Source of the DNA: Nodosilinea sp. FACHB-141
GTDB taxonomy: Bacteria > Cyanobacteriota > Cyanobacteriia > Phormidesmidales > Phormidesmidaceae
Assembly: GCF_014696135.1 (NCBI RefSeq)
Contig: NZ_JACJPP010000011.1
Coordinates: 186,001-250,000 of the forward strand
Length of the DNA stretch: 64,000 nucleotides
Direction of reading: 5' to 3'
Shown one piece after another: positions 26,844 to 36,000 of this stretch (the stretch's first letter is position 1; the number at the start of each line of letters is the position of its first letter). The notes under the pieces are model-generated. The model was not told where the DNA came from. It did no database searches and was given only the letters and a program-made list of their open reading frames with translations. Made by a program: the position numbers and the translations under genes.

Positions 26844-28469
26844 ATGACTCAGCCGGGGACAGTGTATATCGTAGGAGCGGGGCCGGGGAGCCTCGACTAC
26901 CTCACCGTGCGGGGATACACCCTGCTCCAGCGGGCCGAGTGCCTGGTGTACGACGCTTTGCTGGATGAGGCGCTGCTGGCGCTGCTGCCGGAGGGGTGCG
27001 ATCGCATCAATGTTGGCAAACGCGGTGGCCAGCCTAGCACCGCCCAAACCGACATCAATCAACTCTTGGTCAAGCTGGCTCTAGAAGGGCGTCAGGTGGT
27101 ACGTCTTAAAAGCGGCGACCCCTTTATTTTTGGCCGCACCGCCGCCGAGGTGCAGGCTCTACGCGAGGCGGGCTGCCCGGTAGAAGTTGTGCCCGGCGTT
27201 TCGTCGGCTCTGGCGGCCCCGCTGCTGGCAGGTATTCCCCTCACCGACCCGGTGTGGAGCCACGGCTTTGGCGTCTTTACCGCCCACGATCTTGATCTGC
27301 TCGACTGGCCCACCCTGGCTCGCCTGCGCACTCTGGTGCTGCTCATGGGCAGTCGCCACCTCGAAGAAATTGTTCACCGTCTGCGCCAAAACGGCTGCCG
27401 AGGCGACATGCCGGTGGCCATTATTCGCTGGGGCGGCCACCCCCAGCAGCAGGTGTGGGAAGGCAGCCTGCTCACCATTTGCCAGGCAACTCGCGGCGAA
27501 ACCCTCTCCCCCTGTGTGACGGTGTTTGGGGAAGTTGTCCGCCTGCGTCCTTATCTGGCTTCGGGCAAGCAACCAACCCAAGATTCAAAATCCAAAATCC
27601 AACATTCTGGAGAGAGCCCTGGAGCGGTGCATTGCTTCGTGAATGCACCCTACGCATCCCATCACCCCATCACTCCCCTCCCTCTCACTCAAAAGACCAT
27701 CCTCATCACCCGCGCCGCCGAACAATCCAGCGCCTTTGCTGACTTGCTCATCACCCAGGGAGCTACGGTGATCGATCTCCCCGCACTGGAGATGCGATCG
27801 CCGTCGAGCTGGGCTGGGCTAGATGAAGTGATCGCTGCTCTTCCCACCTTCTCTTGGCTGATTCTCTCCTCGGCTAATGCGGTGAATTTCTTTGTGGATC
27901 GGCTGCTGGAGCAGGGGAAGGATCTGCGCGCCCTGAGTTCGCTCAAAATTGCCGTGGTGGGGCGTAAAACGGCGGCGGTGCTAAGACAACGGGGATTGGT
28001 ACCAGACTTTATTCCCCCCGACTTTGTTGCCGATTCCCTGGTCGGTCACTTTCCTGAAGCGGTGGCGGGGCAGCGGTTGCTATTTCCCCGGGTAGAAAGC
28101 GGCGGTCGGGAAGTGCTGGTGCAGGAGTTCACCGCCGCCGGGGCCGAGGTGGTGGAAGTGGCGGCCTACGAATCGGGCTGTCCAGAGTTCGCCGACCCAA
28201 ACGCCTTGACAGCCCTGAAAAGTGGCAATGTGGATGTGATCACCTTTGCCAGTTCGAAAACCGTGGTGCATACGGCTCAGCTTTTGGAACAGGGTTTAGG
28301 TGCGGACTGGCGCGAGGTGCTGAAGGGGGTGGCGATCGCCTCCATTGGCCCCAAAACCTCAGACAGCTGCCGCGAGCTTCTAGGCCGGGTGGATATTGAG
28401 CCAGCGGAATATACCTTAGATGGACTGACGGAGGCGATTGTCACATGGGCCAGCGCATTATCGGCCTAA
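26844..28469 (+). CDS. cobA-hemD: Uroporphyrinogen-III C-methyltransferase / uroporphyrinogen-III synthase fusion
   Basis: A 541-residue bifunctional tetrapyrrole enzyme. Residues about 1-240 are SUMT (VYIVGAGPGSLDYLTVRG, VVRLKSGDPFIFGR, PVEVVPGVSSALAAPLLAGI), which adds two methyls to uroporphyrinogen III to make precorrin-2. Residues about 285-540 are HemD, which closes hydroxymethylbilane to uroporphyrinogen III. The linker (about 245-282) is encoded by low-complexity DNA that includes TTCAAAATCCAAAATCCAA, a cyanobacterial heptamer-type repeat. ATG 26844 is used; a TTG lies two codons upstream. coaE overlaps its 3' end by 25 nt, indicating cotranscription. Confidence 0.93.
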   Translation: MTQPGTVYIVGAGPGSLDYLTVRGYTLLQRAECLVYDALLDEALLALLPEGCDRINVGKRGGQPSTAQTDINQLLVKLALEGRQVVRLKSGDPFIFGRTAAEVQALREAGCPVEVVPGVSSALAAPLLAGIPLTDPVWSHGFGVFTAHDLDLLDWPTLARLRTLVLLMGSRHLEEIVHRLRQNGCRGDMPVAIIRWGGHPQQQVWEGSLLTICQATRGETLSPCVTVFGEVVRLRPYLASGKQPTQDSKSKIQHSGESPGAVHCFVNAPYASHHPITPLPLTQKTILITRAAEQSSAFADLLITQGATVIDLPALEMRSPSSWAGLDEVIAALPTFSWLILSSANAVNFFVDRLLEQGKDLRALSSLKIAVVGRKTAAVLRQRGLVPDFIPPDFVADSLVGHFPEAVAGQRLLFPRVESGGREVLVQEFTAAGAEVVEVAAYESGCPEFADPNALTALKSGNVDVITFASSKTVVHTAQLLEQGLGADWREVLKGVAIASIGPKTSDSCRELLGRVDIEPAEYTLDGLTEAIVTWASALSA

Positions 28470-29053
28470 CCGGGGGCATTGCCACCGGCAAATCAACCGT
28501 ATCCGAGTACCTGGCGCGAGTACACCACCTGCCCGTGCTGGATGCCGATATCTACGCTCGTCAGGCCGTGGAGCCGGGGTCGGCGGTGTTGGGGGCGATC
28601 GCCAATCGCTACGGAGCATCTCTGCTTCACCCCGACGGCACCCTGAACCGGGGAGCGCTGGGGGAAATCGTCTTTAACCAACCCGCCGAAAAAGCCTGGC
28701 TAGAGCAGCAGATTCACCCGGTGGTACGCCAGCGTTTCGGGGAGGCGATGGCTGAGCTGGCCGAGGCTCCCGTCGTGGTGCAAGTCATCCCACTTTTGTT
28801 TGAGGCCAACCTAGCTGATCAGGTGAGCGAAATTTGGGTGGTGACCTGTCCCTTTGATCGCCAACGTCAGCGCCTCATGGAACGCAATGGTTTGACTGCC
28901 GAGCAGGCCACCGCCCGCATTCAAAGCCAGATGCCCTTGGCAGACAAAGTGGCCTTGGCGGATGTGGTGATCGACAACTCCGCCGACTTGGCCGCCCTAT
29001 CCCGTCGGGTGGATGAGGCGTTGCAGCACACCCCCGAGGGCTTCCGGCGCTAG
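28445..29053 (+). CDS. coaE: Dephospho-CoA kinase
   Basis: Catalyses the last step of coenzyme A synthesis, ATP-dependent phosphorylation of the 3'-hydroxyl. The 202-residue protein has P-loop GLTGGIATGKST, the substrate block LDADIYARQAVEPGS, IHPVVRQRF, PLLFEANL and a lid RLMERNGLTAEQATARIQSQMP. It starts inside the hemD end (25-nt overlap). The last 57 nt overlap antisense with the 3' end of the methyltransferase-like gene. Confidence 0.95.
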   Translation: MGQRIIGLTGGIATGKSTVSEYLARVHHLPVLDADIYARQAVEPGSAVLGAIANRYGASLLHPDGTLNRGALGEIVFNQPAEKAWLEQQIHPVVRQRFGEAMAELAEAPVVVQVIPLLFEANLADQVSEIWVVTCPFDRQRQRLMERNGLTAEQATARIQSQMPLADKVALADVVIDNSADLAALSRRVDEALQHTPEGFRR

Positions 29054-31075
29054 GGCCGTATTGGGCTTAGAAAAAGCGGCATAGGGGCTGCCCTGGGTTG
29101 GTCCCTGATGCCGCAGCCACAGTGCACAGAGCGTTGTACGAGAGGGGATGTCGGGCCAGAGCTTTTGGTGATTTGACAGGTCGAGCACGGTAGCCAGATC
29201 GGTTTGGCGCTGTAGCCAGTGGCGCAGGGGGGCACTGTTGCTCTGGGCCCAAAAGGGGTCGAGTAACACCCCGCAGCGACCGCCGGGCCGCAAGAGTTGC
29301 AAGCTGCGTTCTAGAAATAACCGAGACCAAAAAAGCCGATTCTGGCTCAGGCCGTCAGGCCCTAAGCTGCTGTGGGGATATTGGTCAGAGCGGCGCAGGT
29401 AGTTACTCAGCCAGGTGAACTGGCCCCGGTACTCGGCCCAGGCTTGGGTGAGGTCGTGGTCGATGGTCAGCACCGGTTGGCGGTTGTGCCGAAAGGTAGA
29501 GGGAGTCACGTTTTTTTGCTCAAACAGAGTGGCATAGCGTTCCACAAAGCCCACCTGGGTCGCCTCCACGGCCCCGCGGGGAAAGTGGCTAAGCACGATG
29601 TCAAAGCCGCCTTGGTCACGCCGCTGCTGGTGAAAATAGAACCCCCAATGGAAGGGCTGGGTGGCATCGACATCCGTTTGGTTTAGGGGGCGAGTGGGGC
29701 GATCGCCCGTCGGATCGGGCACCCTCAGGCCCAGCTGCTGGCTGCCCTCGCTCCACAGCAAGTGGGTGAGCTTGCCCTGGGCAATGGCGTCGAGTTCGTC
29801 GAGGCGATCGCGCAAAAAGTCGGCCTGGGCGTAGGCGGGCACGCTGCCCACTTCGGCCAGCAGCTGGGTCTGGCTGCGGTAGTGCTCTAGGCGCACCTGG
29901 CGCTCACCCAGCACAGACTGGTAGCTGTCAGCAATCAATGGTTGGAGCAGATTCCCCTGGAGCGGGACGGCTTGTTCTGGATCTTTGGCCCCGCGCCGGG
30001 GCGGCACCTGATCGAATCGTTCGTCATCAACGCGCACTAGACCGACCAGAGCGTTGCCCTGGAGCACGGTTAGGGTTAGGTCAGGCAATGCGGTGAGTTC
30101 TGTCGGTTGGCTGGTGTGCTGCACGCCCTGGAGCCACAACTGTAGCCGAGCGAGCTCTACCGCTGGAGGCCACAGGTCGAGGCCGTAGAGGGCGTGGGTG
30201 GCCAGGTGTTGGTAGAGGCCTAGGGTAGGGTTGTTGGGGGATGGTTTGGCCCAGTTGGGAATAGTTTTGGCAGAATTTTGGGTGGCGATCGCCCGCAATC
30301 CTAGGGCCAATTCCATCAGCTGATTGAGCGCCGCCACGAGAAAGCGCCCTGAACCACAGGCGGGGTCGAGCAGGGTGAGCTGTCCTAGCTCGGTCAACAG
30401 CGTTCCGGCCTCGGCGGGGGAAAGCTCCTTTAGAAGCTGTTCGGTGGAGCGATAGCGGTGGTTGGTGAGCGCCTCGGCGCGGTCGAGTAGGGTGGCGTGG
30501 ATGGTGCGATCGCACAGCGCCCCCAGCAGTGGTGCTGGCGTCGCCATGGCGACCCCGTCATAGCCATTGACCGCCTGCTCTAGCAGCATGCCCAAGCCCG
30601 CGTCTAGCCCAGCAGGAGCCGCCGCTGCCAGGTCGGCTAGCCAGTGGAGGGTGGGCTCAAAGGCAGCGTCGGGCAGGGGAACGTGACCCCAGCGCTGGTC
30701 TAACTCTGTGAATCGAAACGGCCCTGTGGGCACAAAGGGCAGTGGCCCTAGCCGCTGGCGCAAAGCTGGGGGGCGCTCCTCGGCGGGCAGGGTAAACCCC
30801 TGCTGGCAAAGCGGCTGTAGCACCTGTGAGAAGAACCCATCTAGCTCGCGCTGCTGGCTCTGGCCAAACTGATTGTGTAGATACCACTCGTCACCGCCCA
30901 AGTAGCCCCGCTGTTGCAGGGCCGCCACGGCAATCAGCCGCGTGAGCAGCAGCGTGGCGTAGTGGCGGCGTTGACTGCCGGGTAAGGACACCAGGGCGTC
31001 GGTCAACGTCTGCCAGCTCCGCTGAAAGCCTTGCACTAGGGTGGGGGTGGGGGGCTGCTCTACCGTAAGGCCCAT
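28997..31075 (-). CDS. Eco57I/type IIG-like DNA adenine methyltransferase homologue with degenerate motif IV
   Basis: A 692-residue protein related to the methylase part of Eco57I-type restriction-modification enzymes. SAM-binding motif I is intact (LTLLDPACGSGRFLVAALNQ). Motif IV, normally NPPY/F after a hydrophobic strand, reads FDIVLSHFPRGA, so the base-flipping Asn-Pro-Pro triad is gone. The region RPGGRCGVLLDPFWAQSNSA resembles motif VI. No nuclease motif was found and no target-recognition domain is recognisable. The last 19 residues are encoded antisense to coaE, suggesting 3' truncation. ATG 31073-31075 was chosen, 5 bp after the stop of the SRPBCC gene. It is likely catalytically inactive, or has another role. 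Confidence 0.72.
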   Translation of the reverse strand: MGLTVEQPPTPTLVQGFQRSWQTLTDALVSLPGSQRRHYATLLLTRLIAVAALQQRGYLGGDEWYLHNQFGQSQQRELDGFFSQVLQPLCQQGFTLPAEERPPALRQRLGPLPFVPTGPFRFTELDQRWGHVPLPDAAFEPTLHWLADLAAAAPAGLDAGLGMLLEQAVNGYDGVAMATPAPLLGALCDRTIHATLLDRAEALTNHRYRSTEQLLKELSPAEAGTLLTELGQLTLLDPACGSGRFLVAALNQLMELALGLRAIATQNSAKTIPNWAKPSPNNPTLGLYQHLATHALYGLDLWPPAVELARLQLWLQGVQHTSQPTELTALPDLTLTVLQGNALVGLVRVDDERFDQVPPRRGAKDPEQAVPLQGNLLQPLIADSYQSVLGERQVRLEHYRSQTQLLAEVGSVPAYAQADFLRDRLDELDAIAQGKLTHLLWSEGSQQLGLRVPDPTGDRPTRPLNQTDVDATQPFHWGFYFHQQRRDQGGFDIVLSHFPRGAVEATQVGFVERYATLFEQKNVTPSTFRHNRQPVLTIDHDLTQAWAEYRGQFTWLSNYLRRSDQYPHSSLGPDGLSQNRLFWSRLFLERSLQLLRPGGRCGVLLDPFWAQSNSAPLRHWLQRQTDLATVLDLSNHQKLWPDIPSRTTLCALWLRHQGPTQGSPYAAFSKPNTALAPEALGGVLQRLIHPTG

Positions 31076-31080
31076 GGTGC

Positions 31081-31533
31081 CTAGGGGGAAGGAGATTGTT
31101 TGGCCGCCATGGCGTAGTCGCGAAAGCGGTTGAGGTCGTCTTGCAGCGTAGCTTCGACCAACCGACCGAGGAACAGCCCGTCCATCCACTTGATGACGCC
31201 AGGCACCGAGTAAGACACGGTGAGCTTGACGGTTGACTGACCCTCCTTACGATCGTAAAAGCGAATGGCCCCCCGATTGGGCAGCCCGTCAATCGCTTCC
31301 CACTGAATAATCTGGTGGGTGACCAGGTTGGTGATCTTAGAGCGCCAGGTAAACTCAAACCCGCGGGAGGCCAGCTTCCACTCTGAAATTTCGGGATCGG
31401 CATCGGAGACTTTGACAGAGTCGATCCACTTCATCCAGCGGGGCATCTGCTCCAGGTCAGACCACAGATTCCAGGACGTTTCTACCGGCACATCGACATC
31501 TACCGCTACGCTGTGATCGAGCCATTCACCCAT
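31081..31533 (-). CDS. SRPBCC family protein (polyketide cyclase/START-like)
   Basis: A 150-residue START-fold protein. The N-terminal pattern VDVDVPVETSWNLWSDLEQMPRWMKWIDSV is the typical opening of the cyclase/dehydrase subfamily, which in cyanobacteria and plastids binds hydrophobic ligands. The C-terminus (LGRLVEATLQDDLNRFRDY) is the usual amphipathic helix. Its stop is 5 bp from the start of the methyltransferase-like gene, so they probably share a transcript, though a functional link is not evident. The ligand is unknown. Confidence 0.87.
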   Translation of the reverse strand: MGEWLDHSVAVDVDVPVETSWNLWSDLEQMPRWMKWIDSVKVSDADPEISEWKLASRGFEFTWRSKITNLVTHQIIQWEAIDGLPNRGAIRFYDRKEGQSTVKLTVSYSVPGVIKWMDGLFLGRLVEATLQDDLNRFRDYAMAAKQSPSP

Positions 31534-31701
31534 GGTTTACCCCTGCCACTAATTAAGGCTGTGCCGCTGGCGCTTGCGAAGGCCATTGCAAAAGACAGGT
31601 GCAATCGCAAACTCAGTGCCAATGCGGTATTCCACGCTAGCACTGAGCCTATTCTACCCGTATTTCTTCGGACGCACTTTGTCTCCGCTGTTTTGTCGGT
31701 G

Positions 31702-32649
31702 CTACATCCCCTTGCGCGCTACTAAGGTGCGGTGGCGGGGGTCGCTGGGCACTGTGATAGGTGGCTCAAAGCCAGCCTCAACCAGAGCTGCTTCTAAATC
31801 AAAGGTGTAGTAGTCGTCGCTCCAGGGTTCGGTGCTTTTCATCAGCGTAAACAGCACCGGAGGCAGGGCTTGGATCACGGGCGACTTGGGGTTGTTGTCG
31901 ACAATGGCCAGGACTCCGCCGGGCCGCAGCACTCGCCGGGCTTCGTCAAATATGGCTTGGGTAGCGGCGCGGGGCAGTTCGTGGGCAACAAACTGCATCG
32001 TCACCACATCAAACGACGCAGCGGGGAAGCCGGTAGCTTCTGCTGCCCCATGTACCCATTGAGCAATTTCACGGTTGGTATCTTGGGATTGAGCCACCAC
32101 TAGCATGTAGGGCGACAGGTCAAGGCCCACGGTGCGCACCGGATTTCTCTGGGCGTAGTGGCGGTGCAGGCTGAGGGTAGAAATGCCCACCGAGCAGCCC
32201 ACATCCAAAATGTCTGTTACCTCGGCTGGGCCATGCTGGTCGAGCACTTCAAGAAAGCTGTGGCGCAGCCGGGCTTGGGCTGTCTGCCAGGACAACTCTT
32301 CCTGAGGCCAAACCCGCAGGGCCATGGCGTAGGTGGCGGGGGCGGCCTCAAAGGCGGCTTGCCAGCAAAGGTTGCCCTCGCTGTAGGCGTGGAAGGGCAC
32401 CTGGTAATAGTCGGGGTAGACTACCGCTGGATTGGTTAACTCATCCAATCGCTGGCGCATTTCGGGAGTGTCGAGATCGAGGCAGGTTTGTCGCCAGGGA
32501 ACGCCATTTTTCTCGGCGGTTTTGATTAGCACCTGGCGGGCCTGGCGCTTCATCAGGGCGTAGAGAGCGGGAGTTTGAATGGCGCGGTTGACGATCCGCG
32601 AGAGCAGATCGTTGCCGGCCCAGTCGGGCTTGAGTTTGGTCGTGGTCAT
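31702..32649 (-). CDS. Class I SAM-dependent methyltransferase
   Basis: A 315-residue cytosolic methyltransferase with an N-terminal helical extension (about 1-140) and a Rossmann core. Motif I is DILDVGCSVGISTLSL, the acidic loop is VGLDLSPYMLVVAQ, and motif II/III regions are SFDVVTMQFVAHELP and ARRVLRPGGVLAIVDNN. The post-core ends MKSTEPWSDDYYTF as in UbiE/COQ5-like cyanobacterial proteins. The substrate is unknown. The 168-bp gap between this gene's stop and the SRPBCC start holds nothing recognisable. Confidence 0.87.
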   Translation of the reverse strand: MTTTKLKPDWAGNDLLSRIVNRAIQTPALYALMKRQARQVLIKTAEKNGVPWRQTCLDLDTPEMRQRLDELTNPAVVYPDYYQVPFHAYSEGNLCWQAAFEAAPATYAMALRVWPQEELSWQTAQARLRHSFLEVLDQHGPAEVTDILDVGCSVGISTLSLHRHYAQRNPVRTVGLDLSPYMLVVAQSQDTNREIAQWVHGAAEATGFPAASFDVVTMQFVAHELPRAATQAIFDEARRVLRPGGVLAIVDNNPKSPVIQALPPVLFTLMKSTEPWSDDYYTFDLEAALVEAGFEPPITVPSDPRHRTLVARKGM

Positions 32650-32766
32650 GGACGCGGTAAGGAGGGTTTAGGCTTACTGTACTGGATTGGCAAGGTGCGC
32701 TGGTAGAGCTTCTGACTGCTGCACTGCTGGGTTACGATAGCGACGTAGCAGTATGGCGATCGCTTT

Positions 32767-33546
32767 ATGCCCCCCAATGTCTTACCGCTTCATACCCTGA
32801 ACCCGTTGGGACGCTTTTCTGACCGCGCCCAAGACTATGCTCGCTATCGGCCAGGCTATCCTCCGGAGGCGATCGCCGCCATTTTGGCCGACATGGGTGA
32901 CCCGCGATCGCTAGTGGTAGCCGATATTGGAGCAGGCACGGGTATTTCGAGTCGGCTGCTGGGCGATCGCGGCCCCCAGATAATCGCGGTTGAACCCAAT
33001 GCCGCTATGCGCGAAGCAGCTGAAGCGCATCCCCAGGTGGTCTTTCAGCCAGGTACTGGTGAGCAAACAGAGCTAGCGGATAAGTCTGTTCATATTGTCA
33101 CCTGTTGCCAGTCGTTTCACTGGTTCAACGCACCGCTGGCGCTGGCGGAGTTTAGCCGCATTTTGCAGATGGGAGGACGCTTGGCCCTGCTCTGGAACGA
33201 CTGGGATTTAAAGGACTCAGGCACGGCGGCCTACTATCAGATCATCCATGCCGTAGCGACGCGTGCTATTGACCACCGCGACCACACCCAAGCGCTCAAA
33301 GCGGTGGAGCAGCAGACTGAGTTTTCACGGGTGCGACACCTGAGTTTTGCCTACGGCCAGACGCTGACGCTGCCTGAGGTGGTGGGGCGATCGCTCAGCT
33401 CGTCCTACATTCCTAAGGAAGGGCGAGCTCACCTACAGTTTCTAGACGCCAGCGCCGCTTGGCATGGGGCTTGGGCTGCGATCGACGGCACAGTGACGCT
33501 GAAGTATGTCACCAACCTGTATCTGAGCGAAAAAGTGGCAACCTGA
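32767..33546 (+). CDS. Class I SAM-dependent methyltransferase
   Basis: A 259-residue methyltransferase of the Methyltransf_11 type, beginning GRFSDRAQDYARYRPGYPPE, a signature N-terminus of this subgroup. Motif I is VVADIGAGTGISSRLL, the SAM ribose-binding acid is in IIAVEPNAAMREAAE, and QSFHWFN and FSRILQMGGRLALLWND follow. Similar proteins act on small molecules such as trans-aconitate, but the substrate here is unknown. It is divergent from the preceding methyltransferase gene across 117 bp. Confidence 0.87.
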   Translation: MPPNVLPLHTLNPLGRFSDRAQDYARYRPGYPPEAIAAILADMGDPRSLVVADIGAGTGISSRLLGDRGPQIIAVEPNAAMREAAEAHPQVVFQPGTGEQTELADKSVHIVTCCQSFHWFNAPLALAEFSRILQMGGRLALLWNDWDLKDSGTAAYYQIIHAVATRAIDHRDHTQALKAVEQQTEFSRVRHLSFAYGQTLTLPEVVGRSLSSSYIPKEGRAHLQFLDASAAWHGAWAAIDGTVTLKYVTNLYLSEKVAT

Positions 33547-33628
33547 CCTTGATCAGCGACATCATTCAGCTTTCATCGCTAATAGAGGAACCGCCGCTGC
33601 CTGAGCTAGATGAGCAGGAATGGTGCGA

Positions 33629-34237
33629 TCAGTTCTGCCGAACTGGAATTTGAATATCGCTCCGCTTTAGGGCATCGGGCACATAGGGGCCATCGTAAAA
33701 AAAGCGGCGGGGCGGCCCTGCCACGGCATACTCAGGATGCGCTGCCAACCAAGTCTTCAGCTGCTGAAGGCCGCTGGTGTAGACCTCGTAGCCATAGCCG
33801 CCCCTGACGCCAACACTCACGACTGTCATGGGCGGAATGTCTTCTACTTGCACGTTTTGGGCGATCTCCTGGGGCACGATATCCAAACTGCGGTACAAAA
33901 ACGAAACCGATGCGTCCCCTTCGACCACCGTACTAGCATCAAGGGTTGCGGTCGGGTAGCGCGTTTCTACTGGAGCCGTCATGGCAATATCGTTGCTGCT
34001 GATGTGGCGAAAGAGCGGCGAGAAGCCCTGGGAGGGCGCGTTAGCTAAGTTTCCCGTCACCTGCACCGTAGCGGCCCTATAGTCGGGATACTGCTTGATT
34101 TCGATTTCCCCATCCGCCGTTGGTGGCGGAAAGCCTACGGGCAGCGGTGCCGAGGCCGCACTGTAGGCCCAAAAGAGCAGCGCCCCCACCCCGATTACCA
34201 CAACCCCCACAATTAGCAGACTCTGGCCCAGTTTCAT
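33629..34237 (-). CDS. SOUL/HBP family heme-binding protein, membrane-anchored
   Basis: A 202-residue protein. An N-terminal transmembrane helix (LLIVGVVVIGVGALLFWAY) is followed by a SOUL domain: EIEIKQYPDYRAATVQV, then FRHISSNDIAMTAPVETRYP, the family's signature. SOUL proteins bind heme or other tetrapyrroles. The topology suggests the domain faces the periplasm or lumen. ATG 34235-34237 was chosen so the anchor is at the N-terminus. The SOUL fold is C-terminally complete (PRRFFYDGPYVPDALKRSDI). Confidence 0.88.
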   Translation of the reverse strand: MKLGQSLLIVGVVVIGVGALLFWAYSAASAPLPVGFPPPTADGEIEIKQYPDYRAATVQVTGNLANAPSQGFSPLFRHISSNDIAMTAPVETRYPTATLDASTVVEGDASVSFLYRSLDIVPQEIAQNVQVEDIPPMTVVSVGVRGGYGYEVYTSGLQQLKTWLAAHPEYAVAGPPRRFFYDGPYVPDALKRSDIQIPVRQN

Positions 34238-34304
34238 AAAAGACGGCTCGACACAGCTATAGCTTGAGTGTAACAACCTCCTCGAAGGCCTTCTTCGATA
34301 GGGG

Positions 34305-34979
34305 TTAACCCGCTGCGGCTTGCCCAAGGGGAGAGTGCTCGTAGTGGTGGAGCAGGTCGGCGGGGTCGTCGTAGATGGCGATCGCGCCCGCTAACTCCTC
34401 ATCGCTAAAACCACCGCAGCGCACGGCAATCACCTTCACCCCAGCTCCGCCTGCCGACTCAATGTCATAGGGGGTATCGGCCAGCATCACCATGCGATCG
34501 GGCGCGAGCTGTGCCTTTTTGACGGCGGCTTCGACGATGTCGGGGGCGGGTTTAGAGTTTTCGGCATCGCTGGACGTGGTGGTTTCGTGCAGCAGATCGT
34601 CCACCTCGGCGATTTTGAGCATCACCTCTAGTTCCTTAGGGCTGGCGGAGGTGGCAATCACCACGTGCAGGCCCGCTTCCAGCATTTTTTGCACCAGCGC
34701 CCGTGCGCCGTTGGCGGGGGCAATGTCGGGCGCATACTTATTTAAGACCAGTTCTTTGCGATCGCTGGCGATTGTCTTGCCGGGTTCTTCTTCGTCATTG
34801 AGTTCGGGAATCAGCTTGGGCATGAGCTGATCGCCACCCATTCCCATCATCGCGCGCACCTGGTCAAAGGGCACGTCATAACCGTGGCTGGCGAAGGACT
34901 CAACCCAGGACTTGGCATGGGCATCGTTGCTCAAAACCAGTGTTCCATCAACATCTAAAATGACGCCATCGAGTTGCAT
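34305..34979 (-). CDS. HAD-superfamily phosphatase
   Basis: A 224-residue haloacid dehalogenase-like hydrolase. Motif I is DVDGTLV near the N-terminus with nucleophile Asp, motif II Ser/Thr is in VVIATSASP, the motif III Lys region is NSKPAPDIV, and motif IV acids are in VMLADTPYDIESA. The cap domain (about 15-85) is of the small helical CI type found in phosphoglycolate phosphatase/beta-phosphoglucomutase relatives. The substrate is unassigned. ATG 34977-34979 gives MQLDGVILDVDGT; the frame continues upstream without a better start. Confidence 0.88.
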   Translation of the reverse strand: MQLDGVILDVDGTLVLSNDAHAKSWVESFASHGYDVPFDQVRAMMGMGGDQLMPKLIPELNDEEEPGKTIASDRKELVLNKYAPDIAPANGARALVQKMLEAGLHVVIATSASPKELEVMLKIAEVDDLLHETTTSSDAENSKPAPDIVEAAVKKAQLAPDRMVMLADTPYDIESAGGAGVKVIAVRCGGFSDEELAGAIAIYDDPADLLHHYEHSPLGQAAAG

Positions 34980-35201
34980 GCCGACCCCTGCTTTAGCTTT
35001 TGTTCGATCTTGACAGGAAAGCAATGGGCCCACATCTTCCAAGAGAAGAGTGTGTCAGGCATCAGTATTGAGTTTGTGTCCGTCTTATGATGTTCAAGCT
35101 GCAACGCTTACGTTTCTCAAGGCAGACGGCGAAAGTTCCGATCGCTGATTAAAGTTAACTATTCCCCCAGCCTGTCCCTATTGGCATGGGATCTGACAGG
35201 T

Positions 35202-35936
35202 ATGAAATTGACAATTTTGCGGAGCCGGAAGTTTTGGCTGTTGGCCTGCTGCGGCGTAATTGCGGCTCTGCTGAGCAGCCAACTGCCGCTGCAAGCTTGG
35301 TTTGTGAATATTGAAGGCTGGCTCAGCGCGCTGGGTTTTGTGGCGGCTCCGGTCTTTGTGGCGGTGTATTTGCTGGCGACCGTATTGGGTCTGCCCAACA
35401 TCGTGCTGATTTTGGTGGCCGGGGCGGTCTTTGGTTTGATGCAAGGAATTGTGGTGGCTTCTGTGGCCGACACCCTGGGGGCGATCGCCTGTTTTTGGGT
35501 GGGGCGCACCCTAGCCCGCGATCGCATCAAGCGCTGGATGATCACAAACCCCAGCTTTGCTCGCCTCGATCACGCCGTCGGTCAAAAGGGCTGGAAAATC
35601 TTGCTGCTGACGCGGCTGTCGCCCCTGGTGCCATCTAACCTGCTCAACTATGGCTTTAGCTGCACCAAGGTGAATTTTTGGCAGTACTGCTTTTTTTCCT
35701 GGGTGGGCATGCTGCCGGTAATTACGCTGTATGTCTATTTGGGCTCCTTTGGCGTTGCCCTGTTTCACGAGGGGCTCACCGCCAGAAAACTGGCGCTGCA
35801 AGGCGGTGGGGCTGTGCTGGCACTCTGCGCCGGGTGGTATACCACCAACCTGACTCGCAAGGCGCTCAACCCCAAGTGCCCCGACGAGCCGTCTGAGTCA
35901 GAGTGCAGACAATCTGAGCCAGAGCGCAGACGATAA
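35202..35936 (+). CDS. TVP38/TMEM64 (VTT domain) membrane protein
   Basis: A 244-residue DedA/VTT-type membrane protein with five to six hydrophobic segments. The VTT core spans about 60-190: GAVFGLMQGIVVASVADTLG, then CFWVGRTLARDRIKRWM and LTRLSPLVPSNLLNYGFSCT, with the amphipathic re-entrant loops expected of the family. Relatives scramble phospholipids or recycle lipid carriers. The polar C-terminus (about 225-244, Glu/Ser/Arg-rich) is variable. ATG 35202 (MKLTILRSRKFW) is used. Confidence 0.87.
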   Translation: MKLTILRSRKFWLLACCGVIAALLSSQLPLQAWFVNIEGWLSALGFVAAPVFVAVYLLATVLGLPNIVLILVAGAVFGLMQGIVVASVADTLGAIACFWVGRTLARDRIKRWMITNPSFARLDHAVGQKGWKILLLTRLSPLVPSNLLNYGFSCTKVNFWQYCFFSWVGMLPVITLYVYLGSFGVALFHEGLTARKLALQGGGAVLALCAGWYTTNLTRKALNPKCPDEPSESECRQSEPERRR

Positions 35937-36000
35937 TGAGCGATCTCAACAGGGCAATTTTCGGGGTTAGCCCGGTAGCTTGAGACATAGGCTTTGGTAA

